The notes below the pieces were generated by a model. The model made no database searches and had not been told where the DNA came from. It saw nothing but the letters and a program-made list of their open reading frames with translations. A stretch of DNA of 56,245 nt from JAHJTW01 sp964545545 (GTDB lineage Bacteria > Krumholzibacteriota > Krumholzibacteriia > LZORAL124-64-63): assembly GCA_964545545.1 (NCBI GenBank), contig CAZJGK010000009.1:1-56245 (forward strand). The letters run 5' to 3'. The position numbers and the translations under genes are program-made. Positions 25,939-35,927 of the stretch are shown here, piece after piece; the first letter of the stretch is position 1, and each line of letters opens with the position of its first letter.

Positions 25939-27696
25939 ATGCGCGCGCGACCGGCAAAAACCCACCCCAAGACGATGCTGGCCGCTGCGGCGGTATTTTC
26001 CCTGGTTTTGGCGGTCGCCGGATCAATGCCGGCTGCCGCGGCCGAGGGTACGCCCCACCTGGATCATTCCGTGGTTGCGGCCAAGGCGGCTGTTGCGGAC
26101 CGGGGCGGGTTCATCCCACCGGGATTTTCGACCTCCCACTATGCCCACGCTGTGGCCGCCAATCTGCGAGCCGAGAAATCCCTGCCCACCCGTTACGACA
26201 CCCGGGCCCTGGGCATGGTATCACCGGTCAAGGACCAGGGTGCCTGCGGAGCCTGTTACGCGTTCAGCTCTGCGGGCGACCTGGAGTCCAAGATCCTGCG
26301 CAGTGGGCTGGGGGTGTACGACCTGTCCGAGAACAGCATGAAGGAATGCCATTTCCAGGGGTCCAGCTGCTCAGGCGGCAACCAGTACATCATCATGAAC
26401 TACCTGGCCACCAGAGGAGCCGAGCTCGAAAGCTGCGACCCGTACGCGCCGGCCGATGTCGGTTGCACCCTGGGTTGCTCGCCCCAGTTCACGGTGTTGG
26501 ACTACTCCAGTATTTCCGGCGACACGGTTGCCCCCACGGCGGTCATCAAACAGTACCTCATGGACTACGGACCGATTCTGACCACCTTGTTCGCCGGCGA
26601 TGATTCCCAGCCCACCTGGTGGGGTCAGGTCAGCGGTTACGACGGCACCGGCGCGCTCTACTATACCGGGGCCGAGCCACCCAACCATTCGGTGCTGATC
26701 GTGGGCTGGGACGATTCCATCGTCCACGCCGGCGGCTCGGGCGCCTGGATCATCAAGAACAGCTGGGGCACAAGCTGGGGCGGAACCTGCGATTACGGTA
26801 CGGAGCGCGGCTATTTCTACATCGCCTACGGCAGCGCGAATGTGGGGATGTATTCCTCGTTCGTGAAGGAGTTCATGGTACCAAACGGCCAGATGGGTCT
26901 GCTTTACCACGACGAGGGTGGTTACACCGCCGCCTTCGGCGGGCTGGGCACCGTGATGTGGGGCATGGGGGCTTTCACCGCGCCGACCGCCACGAATCTC
27001 CACCGCGTCGAATTCTGGACCAGCGATGTGGCGGTGGATGTGGATGTCTATGTCTACAGTAATTTTTCCGGAGGCAGCCTCAGCACCCTGCTGGCTTCAA
27101 GCCTGAGCAACTCCTTCAGCGAACCCGGTTACCACTATGTCCAGCTGGACGACCCCCTGTCCCTGACCCAGGGAGAGAATTTTTATGTGGCGGTCCGTTT
27201 CGAGAATCAAACCTTCACGTATCCCCTGACCGCCGACGGTGACGGACCGGTGGATGCGGGCTCGAGCTGGTACAGCTTCAACGGGGTCTCCTGGAACTCT
27301 CTCGAGTCCCAAGGCGTGGATGTGACGATCCGGTGTCGCACAAGCACCAACGTCGCTCTTGGCGTCGAGGATCACGGCGGGCAGGATCCGGATGACCCTG
27401 CCGGTGGCGAACTGCCGCGGAATCTGGTCGTGCGGGGGGCTTATCCCAACCCCTTCAATCCGACGACCAGCATCACCTTCGGTCTGCCCCGCCAGGGATT
27501 GGTGCAGGTGGCGATCTTCGACCTGCAGGGCCGGGAAATCCGGCGGCTTGTGGATCAGGTCCTGCCGGCCGGATCCCAAACGGCCACCTGGAACGGGCAG
27601 GATGACACGGGCCGCACCGTTCCCTCGGGCGTCTATTTTTGCCGGGTAGAAGCCGGCTACCAGGTGCGGAGCATCAAACTGGCTCTCCTGAAATAG
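25939..27696 (+). CDS. secreted papain-like (C1A) cysteine protease with C-terminal FlgD-Ig sorting-like domain
   Basis: This 585-residue protein has a signal peptide (cleavage near AAAAAEG, residue 36). The catalytic domain has Gln100 and Cys106 (KDQGACGACYAFSS), His250 (NHSVLIVGWDD) and Asn274 (IIKNSWGTSWGG). A beta-rich lectin-like region follows (about 310-460). The C-terminal domain (about 495-585) has AYPNPFNPTTSITFGL and PSGVYFCRVEAG, the FlgD-Ig/T9SS type A-like module. Tyr follows the catalytic Cys where papain has Trp. ATG 25939 follows GGAGGAAA. It probably acts outside the cell on proteins. Confidence 0.92.
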   Translation: MRARPAKTHPKTMLAAAAVFSLVLAVAGSMPAAAAEGTPHLDHSVVAAKAAVADRGGFIPPGFSTSHYAHAVAANLRAEKSLPTRYDTRALGMVSPVKDQGACGACYAFSSAGDLESKILRSGLGVYDLSENSMKECHFQGSSCSGGNQYIIMNYLATRGAELESCDPYAPADVGCTLGCSPQFTVLDYSSISGDTVAPTAVIKQYLMDYGPILTTLFAGDDSQPTWWGQVSGYDGTGALYYTGAEPPNHSVLIVGWDDSIVHAGGSGAWIIKNSWGTSWGGTCDYGTERGYFYIAYGSANVGMYSSFVKEFMVPNGQMGLLYHDEGGYTAAFGGLGTVMWGMGAFTAPTATNLHRVEFWTSDVAVDVDVYVYSNFSGGSLSTLLASSLSNSFSEPGYHYVQLDDPLSLTQGENFYVAVRFENQTFTYPLTADGDGPVDAGSSWYSFNGVSWNSLESQGVDVTIRCRTSTNVALGVEDHGGQDPDDPAGGELPRNLVVRGAYPNPFNPTTSITFGLPRQGLVQVAIFDLQGREIRRLVDQVLPAGSQTATWNGQDDTGRTVPSGVYFCRVEAGYQVRSIKLALLK

Positions 27697-27749
27697 GTGG
27701 TGCCTCGGCGATGGTATCGGTCAGGTGAAAACATACCCCCATGTGTGCA
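27696..27749 (-). repeat. recurrent intergenic element, copy C (divergent)
   Basis: The minus strand shares GTTTTCACCT, a 14-base variable stretch, then CCGAGGCAC-ACC at the same spacing as copy B. It abuts the protease stop codon. Unlike A, B and D, no gene starts just downstream on its strand. Confidence 0.4.
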
Positions 27750-27861
27750 GCGCCTGCACCTGGGTGCGCAGCGGAGCTGGCGTATCGATTGCAACAGCGA
27801 ACACTTGTTGCGAGATTTCCCTCATGAGTACGAGGCCCGTTGAACCTCGAGGCGGGAAACA

Positions 27862-27900
27862 AAAGCCCGGACGTCGCCGCATCGGCTTCGTCCGGGCTTT
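27862..27900. terminator. bidirectional intrinsic terminator
   Basis: AAAGCCCGGACG (27862-27873) pairs with CGTCCGGGCTTT (27889-27900) between the convergent protease and sdhB genes. It lies 19 bases from the sdhB stop. Confidence 0.85.
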
Positions 27901-27919
27901 GTCCTTTGGCGGCCGGAGG

Positions 27920-28678
27920 TCAGCCCTTCAGCGCGCCCTTGATGTACTCCCGGCGCATGCGCGCGATGTTCTGGATGGAGATCTCCTTGGGGCAGACCGC
28001 CTCGCACTCGCCGTGATTCGAGCAATCCCCGAATCCCTCGGCATCCATCTGCGCGATCATGGCCAGGGCACGCTTGGAGCGTTCCGGATCACCCTGGGGC
28101 AGCCAGGATAACTGGCTGATCTTGGCACTGACGAACAAGGAAGCCGAGGCGTTGGGACAGGCGGCCACACAGGCGCCGCATCCGATGCAGGCTGCGGCAT
28201 CCATGGCATGATCCGCATGGTCCTTGGGGATGAGAAAGGCGTTGCCGTCGGGAGCCGACCCCACGTTCATCGAGACGAAGCCGCCCTTTTGCTGGATGCG
28301 GTCGAAAGACGACCGGTCCACGACCAGATCCTTGATGAGGGTGAAGGCCTTGGACCGGAACGGCTCCACGGTGATGGTTTCTCCGTCCTTGAACCGGCGC
28401 ATGCGGATCTCGCAGGTGGTGCTGCCGCCATGGGGACCATGGGCCACACCCCCGATGACCATGCCGCAGGTTCCGCAGATGCCTTCCCGACAGTCGTTGT
28501 CGAATTCGACGGCTTCTTCGCCCTTGCTTACAAGATCCTCGTTCAGGATATCGAGCATTTCCAGGAAGGACATCTCGGGCAGGACATTCGGAACCGTATA
28601 ATCGACGAACTTGCCCGCGGCCTTGTCCTGGGCCTGCCGCCAGATCTTCAGATGAATGGTCATTCCTTTGTCACTCAT
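27920..28678 (-). CDS. sdhB: succinate dehydrogenase / fumarate reductase iron-sulfur subunit
   Basis: This 252-residue subunit carries electrons between the flavin and quinone. Ligands for the three clusters are visible: CREGICGTCG (2Fe-2S), CIGCGACVAACP and CSNHGECEAVCP (4Fe-4S and 3Fe-4S). It has the long N-terminal region of Bacteroidetes-type enzymes. ATG 28678 follows AAGGA. It is the last gene of sdhC-sdhA-sdhB, 15 bases after sdhA, and ends in a shared terminator. Confidence 0.95.
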   Translation of the reverse strand: MSDKGMTIHLKIWRQAQDKAAGKFVDYTVPNVLPEMSFLEMLDILNEDLVSKGEEAVEFDNDCREGICGTCGMVIGGVAHGPHGGSTTCEIRMRRFKDGETITVEPFRSKAFTLIKDLVVDRSSFDRIQQKGGFVSMNVGSAPDGNAFLIPKDHADHAMDAAACIGCGACVAACPNASASLFVSAKISQLSWLPQGDPERSKRALAMIAQMDAEGFGDCSNHGECEAVCPKEISIQNIARMRREYIKGALKG

Positions 28679-28693
28679 GACACTGTCCTTCCT

Positions 28694-30622
<1,929 letters not shown>

Positions 30623-30624
30623 GA

Positions 30625-31308
30625 CTAGTGACCTCCCACAGGGAGATTGGGATCGCCGAAGAGGAACATGTAAACGGGGATCACGATGAAGCCGATGGCC
30701 ATCACCACGGAAAAGATCAGGGAAATCCTGGTGAGGATCGGCAGGTATCTATCGTTGGTCCAGCCCAGGGACTGGAACGCGCTCCAGAATCCGTGGCGCA
30801 GGTGAAAGCCCAGCAAGGTCATGATGATCACGGTGAAAGCGGCGAAGCCTGCGCTCTTGAAGGCCGTGGCCACGGTCTTGTACAGGTTGTCGCCGCTGGG
30901 GTTGATCTTGAACAGGTAGATGTGGCTGATCACGTAGATAATGACCAGGATGCCCGTATAGATCATGGTCGTCGACGAGAGGGTCTTACGGCTCTTGCCG
31001 CCCGCGTTCTTGGCGTAGCGATAGCCCACTGTGCGCGCATTGCGTCGGTCGTTCCAGGCCACCGTGATCGCCGCGATCATGTGGAAGAGGAAAACGAAAA
31101 GCAGCACGACCTCGAAGGCGATCACGAACCAGCCGTAGAGGATGCTTTCAAGAAAATGGGCGTAGCCGTTGAAGGCGTAGGGACCGATGAAGAGGGTGAG
31201 ATTGCCGATCAAATGGGCGATGATAAAGCCCATGAGGGCGAAACCCGTGATCCCGGTAATCACCTTCTTCCCGACCGATGACCAGGCAACCGAACCGTTT
31301 TCAGCCAT
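30625..31308 (-). CDS. sdhC: succinate dehydrogenase cytochrome b subunit, B-type
   Basis: This 227-residue membrane anchor has five hydrophobic helices. Heme-ligand-type histidines are in MGFIIAHLIGN, LFVFLFHMIAAI, IYVISHIYLF and LGFHLRHGFW. One five-helix subunit with two hemes replaces the usual SdhC/SdhD pair, as in Bacteroidetes and Wolinella-type enzymes. It is the first gene of the operon. ATG 31308 has AGGAG ten bases upstream. The 157-base AT-rich leader must carry the promoter. Confidence 0.94.
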   Translation of the reverse strand: MAENGSVAWSSVGKKVITGITGFALMGFIIAHLIGNLTLFIGPYAFNGYAHFLESILYGWFVIAFEVVLLFVFLFHMIAAITVAWNDRRNARTVGYRYAKNAGGKSRKTLSSTTMIYTGILVIIYVISHIYLFKINPSGDNLYKTVATAFKSAGFAAFTVIIMTLLGFHLRHGFWSAFQSLGWTNDRYLPILTRISLIFSVVMAIGFIVIPVYMFLFGDPNLPVGGH

Positions 31309-31465
31309 GGATCTTCATCTCCTGGAAGTTAAGGTCAGGATGTGTTGCGCGACAAATGAAATTAGAACATAAGTCATGAAACCGGGCAGCACAATTTTTT
31401 GTGGATTTATTAACGTCTAGCTATAAGCCGTTGTTGATAAAGGTAATCAATCTATTCTGGTGGGA
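31309..31465 (-). promoter_or_regulatory. AT-rich leader and probable promoter of sdhCAB
   Basis: This stretch is clearly more AT-rich than its surroundings. On the minus strand TTGTGC, 17 bases, TATGTT is one possible promoter, and TTGATT with TTATAG is another. Neither is strong. It also separates sdhC from the end of the M20 gene. Confidence 0.35.
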
Positions 31466-32491
31466 TTATTTCAACATTCCGCCGTTGGTTATCCGGTGGC
31501 AGATCCTCAGGAGCAGAGCGGTCCCCGTTGGCAGCAGGGCATCGTTGAAATCGTAGTCCTGGGCGTGCAGGACCGGATGATCCAGGCCGGATCCCAGGCC
31601 GATCAACGCGCCCCGGCCGAGCGCCGCCAAGCGGCCGAAATCCTCGGACCAGCGGAAGGGGCTTTCCTGCGGCGCCGCGAGCGGCAGGCCCAGATCCCGG
31701 GCGGCCCGACAGACGGCGTCCACGGCGTGGGGGTCGTTGACGACCGCAGGAAATTCATCACGGAAAGAGACCGACCATTCCAGGTTTTCGGCCAGGGCGG
31801 CGGCATCCACCAGGCGGCGGGCGTCNNNNNNNNNNNNNNNNNNNNNNNNNNNNNNNNNNNNNNNNNNNNNNNNNNNNNNNNNNNNNNNNNNNNNNNNNNN
31901 NNNNNNNNNNNNNNNNNNNNNNNNNTTTCCGGTCAGCGTGATCTCGATGCCGGAACTGGCCGCGCAAAACGGCCCGGGCGCGACTAAAACCGTATTGACC
32001 GGGTAGCCTGGCAGATTGTGCAGGGCGAAGATCCAGTCCGGGCGCAGCTGGTCGAAGGTCCCGTCGGCCAGGAGCGCGGCCGCACCGGCGCCGGTTTCCT
32101 CGGCGGGCTGGAACAGGAGCATGACGCGGCCCGTGGCCGGTGGCTCGGCGCGCAGCCTGGCGGCGAGCGCCAGCAGGATGGCCAGGTGTCCGTCGTGGCC
32201 GCACTTGTGGGAGACCTCGGGAGAAAACGAGGCATAGTCCAGATCCAGTGTTTCGGGAATAGGCAGGGCGTCCAGCTCGGCGCGCAACAGGAGCGAGGGG
32301 CCCGGTGCGGTCCCCTCGAAAACAGCCAGCACGCCGTGGCCGCTCTGGCCCGTCAGCAGGCGGTCCGGGGCGCAGGTAGCCAGATGTTCGGCCACGAAGG
32401 CGGAGGTGGCCTCTTCCTGCCCCGCAAGTTCGGCCAGGGCGTGGAGGCGGTGGCGCAGTTGCCGCGGAAGGTCGGGCTCAGCAGGGTTCAT
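31466..32491 (-). CDS. M20D-family amidohydrolase/peptidase, interrupted by assembly gap
   Basis: This metal-dependent amidohydrolase hydrolyses N-acyl amino acids or related amides. Metal ligands are seen in VSHKCGHDGH (about residues 95-105), FQPAEETGAG and FALHNLPG. The C-terminal part (PFRWSEDFG, GLGSGLDHPVLHA) also fits. The middle, including most of the dimerisation domain, falls in 100 N, so the product cannot be read through. ATG 32491 follows GGAGG. It lies 70 bases after the second RND pump gene and may belong to that cluster. Confidence 0.85.
   Translation of the reverse strand: MNPAEPDLPRQLRHRLHALAELAGQEEATSAFVAEHLATCAPDRLLTGQSGHGVLAVFEGTAPGPSLLLRAELDALPIPETLDLDYASFSPEVSHKCGHDGHLAILLALAARLRAEPPATGRVMLLFQPAEETGAGAAALLADGTFDQLRPDWIFALHNLPGYPVNTVLVAPGPFCAASSGIEITLTGXXXXXXXXXXXXXXXXXXXXXXXXXXXXXXXXXXDARRLVDAAALAENLEWSVSFRDEFPAVVNDPHAVDAVCRAARDLGLPLAAPQESPFRWSEDFGRLAALGRGALIGLGSGLDHPVLHAQDYDFNDALLPTGTALLLRICHRITNGGMLK
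31826..31925. other. assembly gap (100 N)
   Basis: Exactly 100 N, the conventional placeholder for a gap of unknown length. It falls inside the M20 amidohydrolase, whose missing segment is probably longer than the 34 codons shown. Confidence 1.
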
Positions 32492-32561
32492 GATCCGCTG
32501 CCTCCCCGGGATTGAAGGCTGTGTGGACCGGGAACCATCCTTGAACAAAAGGAAGCGGGAA

Positions 32562-35500
32562 TCAAGCTTCGACCTGTGGCGACGGTTGCGGCCGGGAGCG
32601 GCGCGCCCCCATGGTGTTCCCCAGGCGGGCAAAGCCCCAGCCCCAGCGCGTGAACATCCAGTAGAAGGCGGGAATGCAGCCCAGGATCAATACGGTGCTG
32701 CTGGTCAACCCGCCGATGGAGCTCAAGGCGAGGTTCATCCAGATATCCTTGCCCCGGGACAGGTCCTGCTTGTAGAGCAGGGGCAGCATGCCGGCGATGG
32801 TGGTGCCGCTGGTCAGCAGAATCGAGCGCATCTGGATGCGCACCCCGGAGGTGATGGCGTTCTGCAGGATGGATCTCCGCTCGTCGCCCGGCAGCCGATG
32901 CAGGTCGAATCCCCCCAGTCGGGTCTTGGCCGGGATCAGGCCCGGATCGCCCTGGCGCGCGGCCAAGGCCTCGCGAATCTGGAGACGGAAACGGTTCACC
33001 AGCAGAATGGCGTTGTTGACCACGATGCCGAACATGAGGATCAGGCCGATCTTGGCCGAAGAGTCGAATTCGCTGCCGGTGCCCCAGAAGATGCCGCCGA
33101 CGCCGACCAGGGCCATGGGCACCGCCAACAGCACCAGAAACGGCAAGGAGAAGCTCTCGAACATGGCGGCCAGGACCATGCAGATGAAGGCGAGGGTGAG
33201 CCACAAGGTCGACTTCAGCTCGCTGGCCTCCTCCTCGGTCATCTGCTGCCCGCTCATGTCTTCGACGGTGTAGCCGTAGGGAAGCTGGATGCCCGCGATG
33301 ATGTCGTTGATGAACGCGCGGCGCATGCTGTCGGTGCCGATGTATTCCCAGGTCAACAAGGTGCTGTAGCGCTGGTCGTGGCGATTGATGGAACTGACCT
33401 CGGGCCGCTGTTCGATGCGGATCAGGTCACCGAGGCGGACTTTCTGTCCGCGGGAAGTGGTGATCGTGCGCCCGAGGATCTGGTCGTATTCGATTTCCTG
33501 GGCGTCGTCGAAAGTCAGCATCAGCCGCTTGTCTTCCCCGTCGAGCACCATGTGCCAGGGCTGCTCCACACCCAGCAGGCGCCGGATATAGCCCATGATC
33601 TCGATCATGCTCAAGCGATGCCGGGCCAGGGCGTCGCGGTCGAGGATCACCACGGTCTCGTCGGTGGCGTTGCGATCGAAGCGATCGCCGCTGGACAGGC
33701 GCGGATTGCGGACCCGTCGGTTGCGGTCCAGCCGCGCGAGCACGCCGTCGGTGAGTTGTTTGAGCTCCTTGCTGTTGTATCCCACCAGACGGATGGTAGA
33801 GTTGGGATTGCCTCCGCCCCGCCCGCCCTTCATGTACGGATCGCCGAACCCGTTGATCCAGATGAACATGCCGCCCATTTCCTCGGCCAGGGTTATCAGC
33901 CGGTTGCGGTACATTTCCGGATAGACGGAGGTCAGCAGATTGTCGTCGAATTCAAGGTTGATCCAGGCCCGGTTGCCGAACGCCCCGCTGCGCATATGGG
34001 CTCCCTCGGGCAGCGGCAACACTTCCTTTTCGAAGAGGGCGATGGTGGCGCTGCTGAGCTTCACGTCGGTGCCCACGGGCCGCTCCAGATACACGATGAT
34101 CTGTTCCTTGGGCTGGGGGCGCCAGAAGCCGCCGGTCCGGATTTTGTCCTTGAAGACAAAAAATGTGCCCGTAAAAAGGCCCAAGGTCAGGATGGCGGCG
34201 ACATACCAGAAGCGCAGGTTCAGGCGGGTCAGGGTTTCGGCATAGCTCACGAAGACGCCGACGGCCACCAGCAGTCCTCCGGTGGCGCCGATCCAGGGCG
34301 CCAGCGAGTGCGCGAAGCTGTGCCCTTTCAGCAGCCAGGCGGCCGTCAGGACAAGCGCGGCCAGGATCCCCGTGCCCACCGCCCAACGCCAGAGCATGGC
34401 CCATCCGGTCAGGCTGAACTCGTCGCCGGCGGCTTCGTGACGCCTCATTTCGGCGGCCGCGGAACCTCGCAGGGCCACCGGGATCCACCAGAAGGCCACG
34501 AAGATGGAGGCCAACATGGCGATGCCCACGCTGACGGCCAGCGGACGGTAGAACAGGGACAAGCGGTCGGTCATGAAGATGAACGACAAAAAGGCGACGA
34601 CCGTGGTCAGGGTGGTGGCCATGATGGGAAAGGCGACTTCGCCGGTACCCTGGATCAGGGCCAGGCGGGGCTCCTGGCGGTTCTTCCCCGACAGTCGCCG
34701 GTGGATGGAATCCAGCACCAGGATGCTGTTGTCCAGGAGCATGCCGAAGCTGACCGTCAGACCGCTGATGGTGATGAAATTCACCGAGATGCCGAAGAAG
34801 TAGAACAGGGTCAGACAGATGACGATGGCCAGCAGGATGGAGAAGATCACGATCCCGGTCAGGACCACGCGCTTGAGGGCGATGGCGAGCATGGCAAACA
34901 GCAAGCCGAGAATGACCAGGGAGCGGATCACCAGCTCGCGCAGCTTGTCCTCGAGGTCCTTTCCTTCGTCCTGGTCGACCTTGAAACTCAGGGCAAAGGG
35001 GGCGGCCGCCTGGATTTTCGGCAGCTGATCGCGCAAGCGCCGGCTCACCGAGATGGAGTTCTGCCCGCTGCGCTTGGTGATGTTCAGGGTGACGACATTT
35101 TCCCCGTCGATGCGGCTGTAGTAGGCGATGTCCTCGAAATCGCGTTTCAGGGTGGCCACATCCGAGAGCAGGATGGGGTGCCCGCCCAGCGACCGCAGCT
35201 CGGTGCGGGCCAGGCGCTCGGTGGTGACCGAGTCCTGCACGCTGACCGTCAGCTCGTAACCGTGCCGGCGCACCGGACCGGCCGGCACGATGTCATCCAG
35301 GGCATCGATCCGATTCGCGATGCCGTCGGCGGTCAACCCATACCGCTCCATCAGTTCCAGGTTGAGCAGGATGCGCAGCAAAGGGCGCGCGCCGCCCCGC
35401 AGCTCGGCGTCGGCGACACCCGGGATCGCCAGAAAGCGCGGCACCAGCCAGGTCTCCGCGCGGTCGCGCAGCTCGTTCAAAGGCAGCGGCGAAACCAGGC

Positions 35501-35927
35501 TGACGGAAAAGAAATCCTCGGTGCGCAGTTCCTCGGGCACATAGGGCCTGATCATGGGCTGGCCCGCCGCTGCAGGCAGAGTCCGTCGCACGGCGCCCAG
35601 CTGTTCGGAAAGCTCCAGCCGCGCGAATTCCATGTCTGATCCGCGCTGGTACTTGACCGTCACGGTGGACGTCCCGTGCTCCGATTTCGAATCGATGTCC
35701 TCGACGCCGTGGCAACCGGCCACGGCTTCCTCGACCGGCAGGGTGATGGAGCGCTGGATGGCGCTGGGCGAAGCGCCGTTCCATCTGGTGATGATGGAGA
35801 GTTCCGGCAGCTCGGTTTCGGGCATGGCCTCGATGTTGAGCCGGGGCAGGGCATAGATCCCCGTGACGATCAGGGCGCTGAAGAGCATCCAGGTGGCCAC
35901 CGGGTGATCAACCGCGAACCGGATCAT
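32562..35927 (-). CDS. RND-family efflux pump, second of a tandem pair
   Basis: This 1121-residue inner-membrane pump has AcrB/MdtC-like organisation. A first helix (FAVDHPVATWMLFSALIV), a porter domain, helices 2-6, a second helix-plus-porter half and the C-terminal helices are all present. Helix 4 reads GMLLDNSILVLD, so one of the two AcrB proton-relay Asp is Asn. The equivalent of AcrB Lys940 sits in GIVVNNAILLV without Lys, as in several other RND branches. An extra hydrophobic segment lies near 530-600. It overlaps the upstream RND gene by four bases. No outer-membrane channel gene is in the window. Confidence 0.92.
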   Translation of the reverse strand: MIRFAVDHPVATWMLFSALIVTGIYALPRLNIEAMPETELPELSIITRWNGASPSAIQRSITLPVEEAVAGCHGVEDIDSKSEHGTSTVTVKYQRGSDMEFARLELSEQLGAVRRTLPAAAGQPMIRPYVPEELRTEDFFSVSLVSPLPLNELRDRAETWLVPRFLAIPGVADAELRGGARPLLRILLNLELMERYGLTADGIANRIDALDDIVPAGPVRRHGYELTVSVQDSVTTERLARTELRSLGGHPILLSDVATLKRDFEDIAYYSRIDGENVVTLNITKRSGQNSISVSRRLRDQLPKIQAAAPFALSFKVDQDEGKDLEDKLRELVIRSLVILGLLFAMLAIALKRVVLTGIVIFSILLAIVICLTLFYFFGISVNFITISGLTVSFGMLLDNSILVLDSIHRRLSGKNRQEPRLALIQGTGEVAFPIMATTLTTVVAFLSFIFMTDRLSLFYRPLAVSVGIAMLASIFVAFWWIPVALRGSAAAEMRRHEAAGDEFSLTGWAMLWRWAVGTGILAALVLTAAWLLKGHSFAHSLAPWIGATGGLLVAVGVFVSYAETLTRLNLRFWYVAAILTLGLFTGTFFVFKDKIRTGGFWRPQPKEQIIVYLERPVGTDVKLSSATIALFEKEVLPLPEGAHMRSGAFGNRAWINLEFDDNLLTSVYPEMYRNRLITLAEEMGGMFIWINGFGDPYMKGGRGGGNPNSTIRLVGYNSKELKQLTDGVLARLDRNRRVRNPRLSSGDRFDRNATDETVVILDRDALARHRLSMIEIMGYIRRLLGVEQPWHMVLDGEDKRLMLTFDDAQEIEYDQILGRTITTSRGQKVRLGDLIRIEQRPEVSSINRHDQRYSTLLTWEYIGTDSMRRAFINDIIAGIQLPYGYTVEDMSGQQMTEEEASELKSTLWLTLAFICMVLAAMFESFSLPFLVLLAVPMALVGVGGIFWGTGSEFDSSAKIGLILMFGIVVNNAILLVNRFRLQIREALAARQGDPGLIPAKTRLGGFDLHRLPGDERRSILQNAITSGVRIQMRSILLTSGTTIAGMLPLLYKQDLSRGKDIWMNLALSSIGGLTSSTVLILGCIPAFYWMFTRWGWGFARLGNTMGARRSRPQPSPQVEA

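Noticed and set aside
27725..28111. Small frame after the protease overlapping sdhB
   Set aside because: No ribosome site or domain. It covers the terminator and the antisense of sdhB.
32406..35639. A 1077-codon plus-strand frame across the RND gene
   Set aside because: The composition is typical of an antisense shadow (Gly, Gln, His, Asp) and there are no domains. The RND protein on the minus strand has clear motifs.
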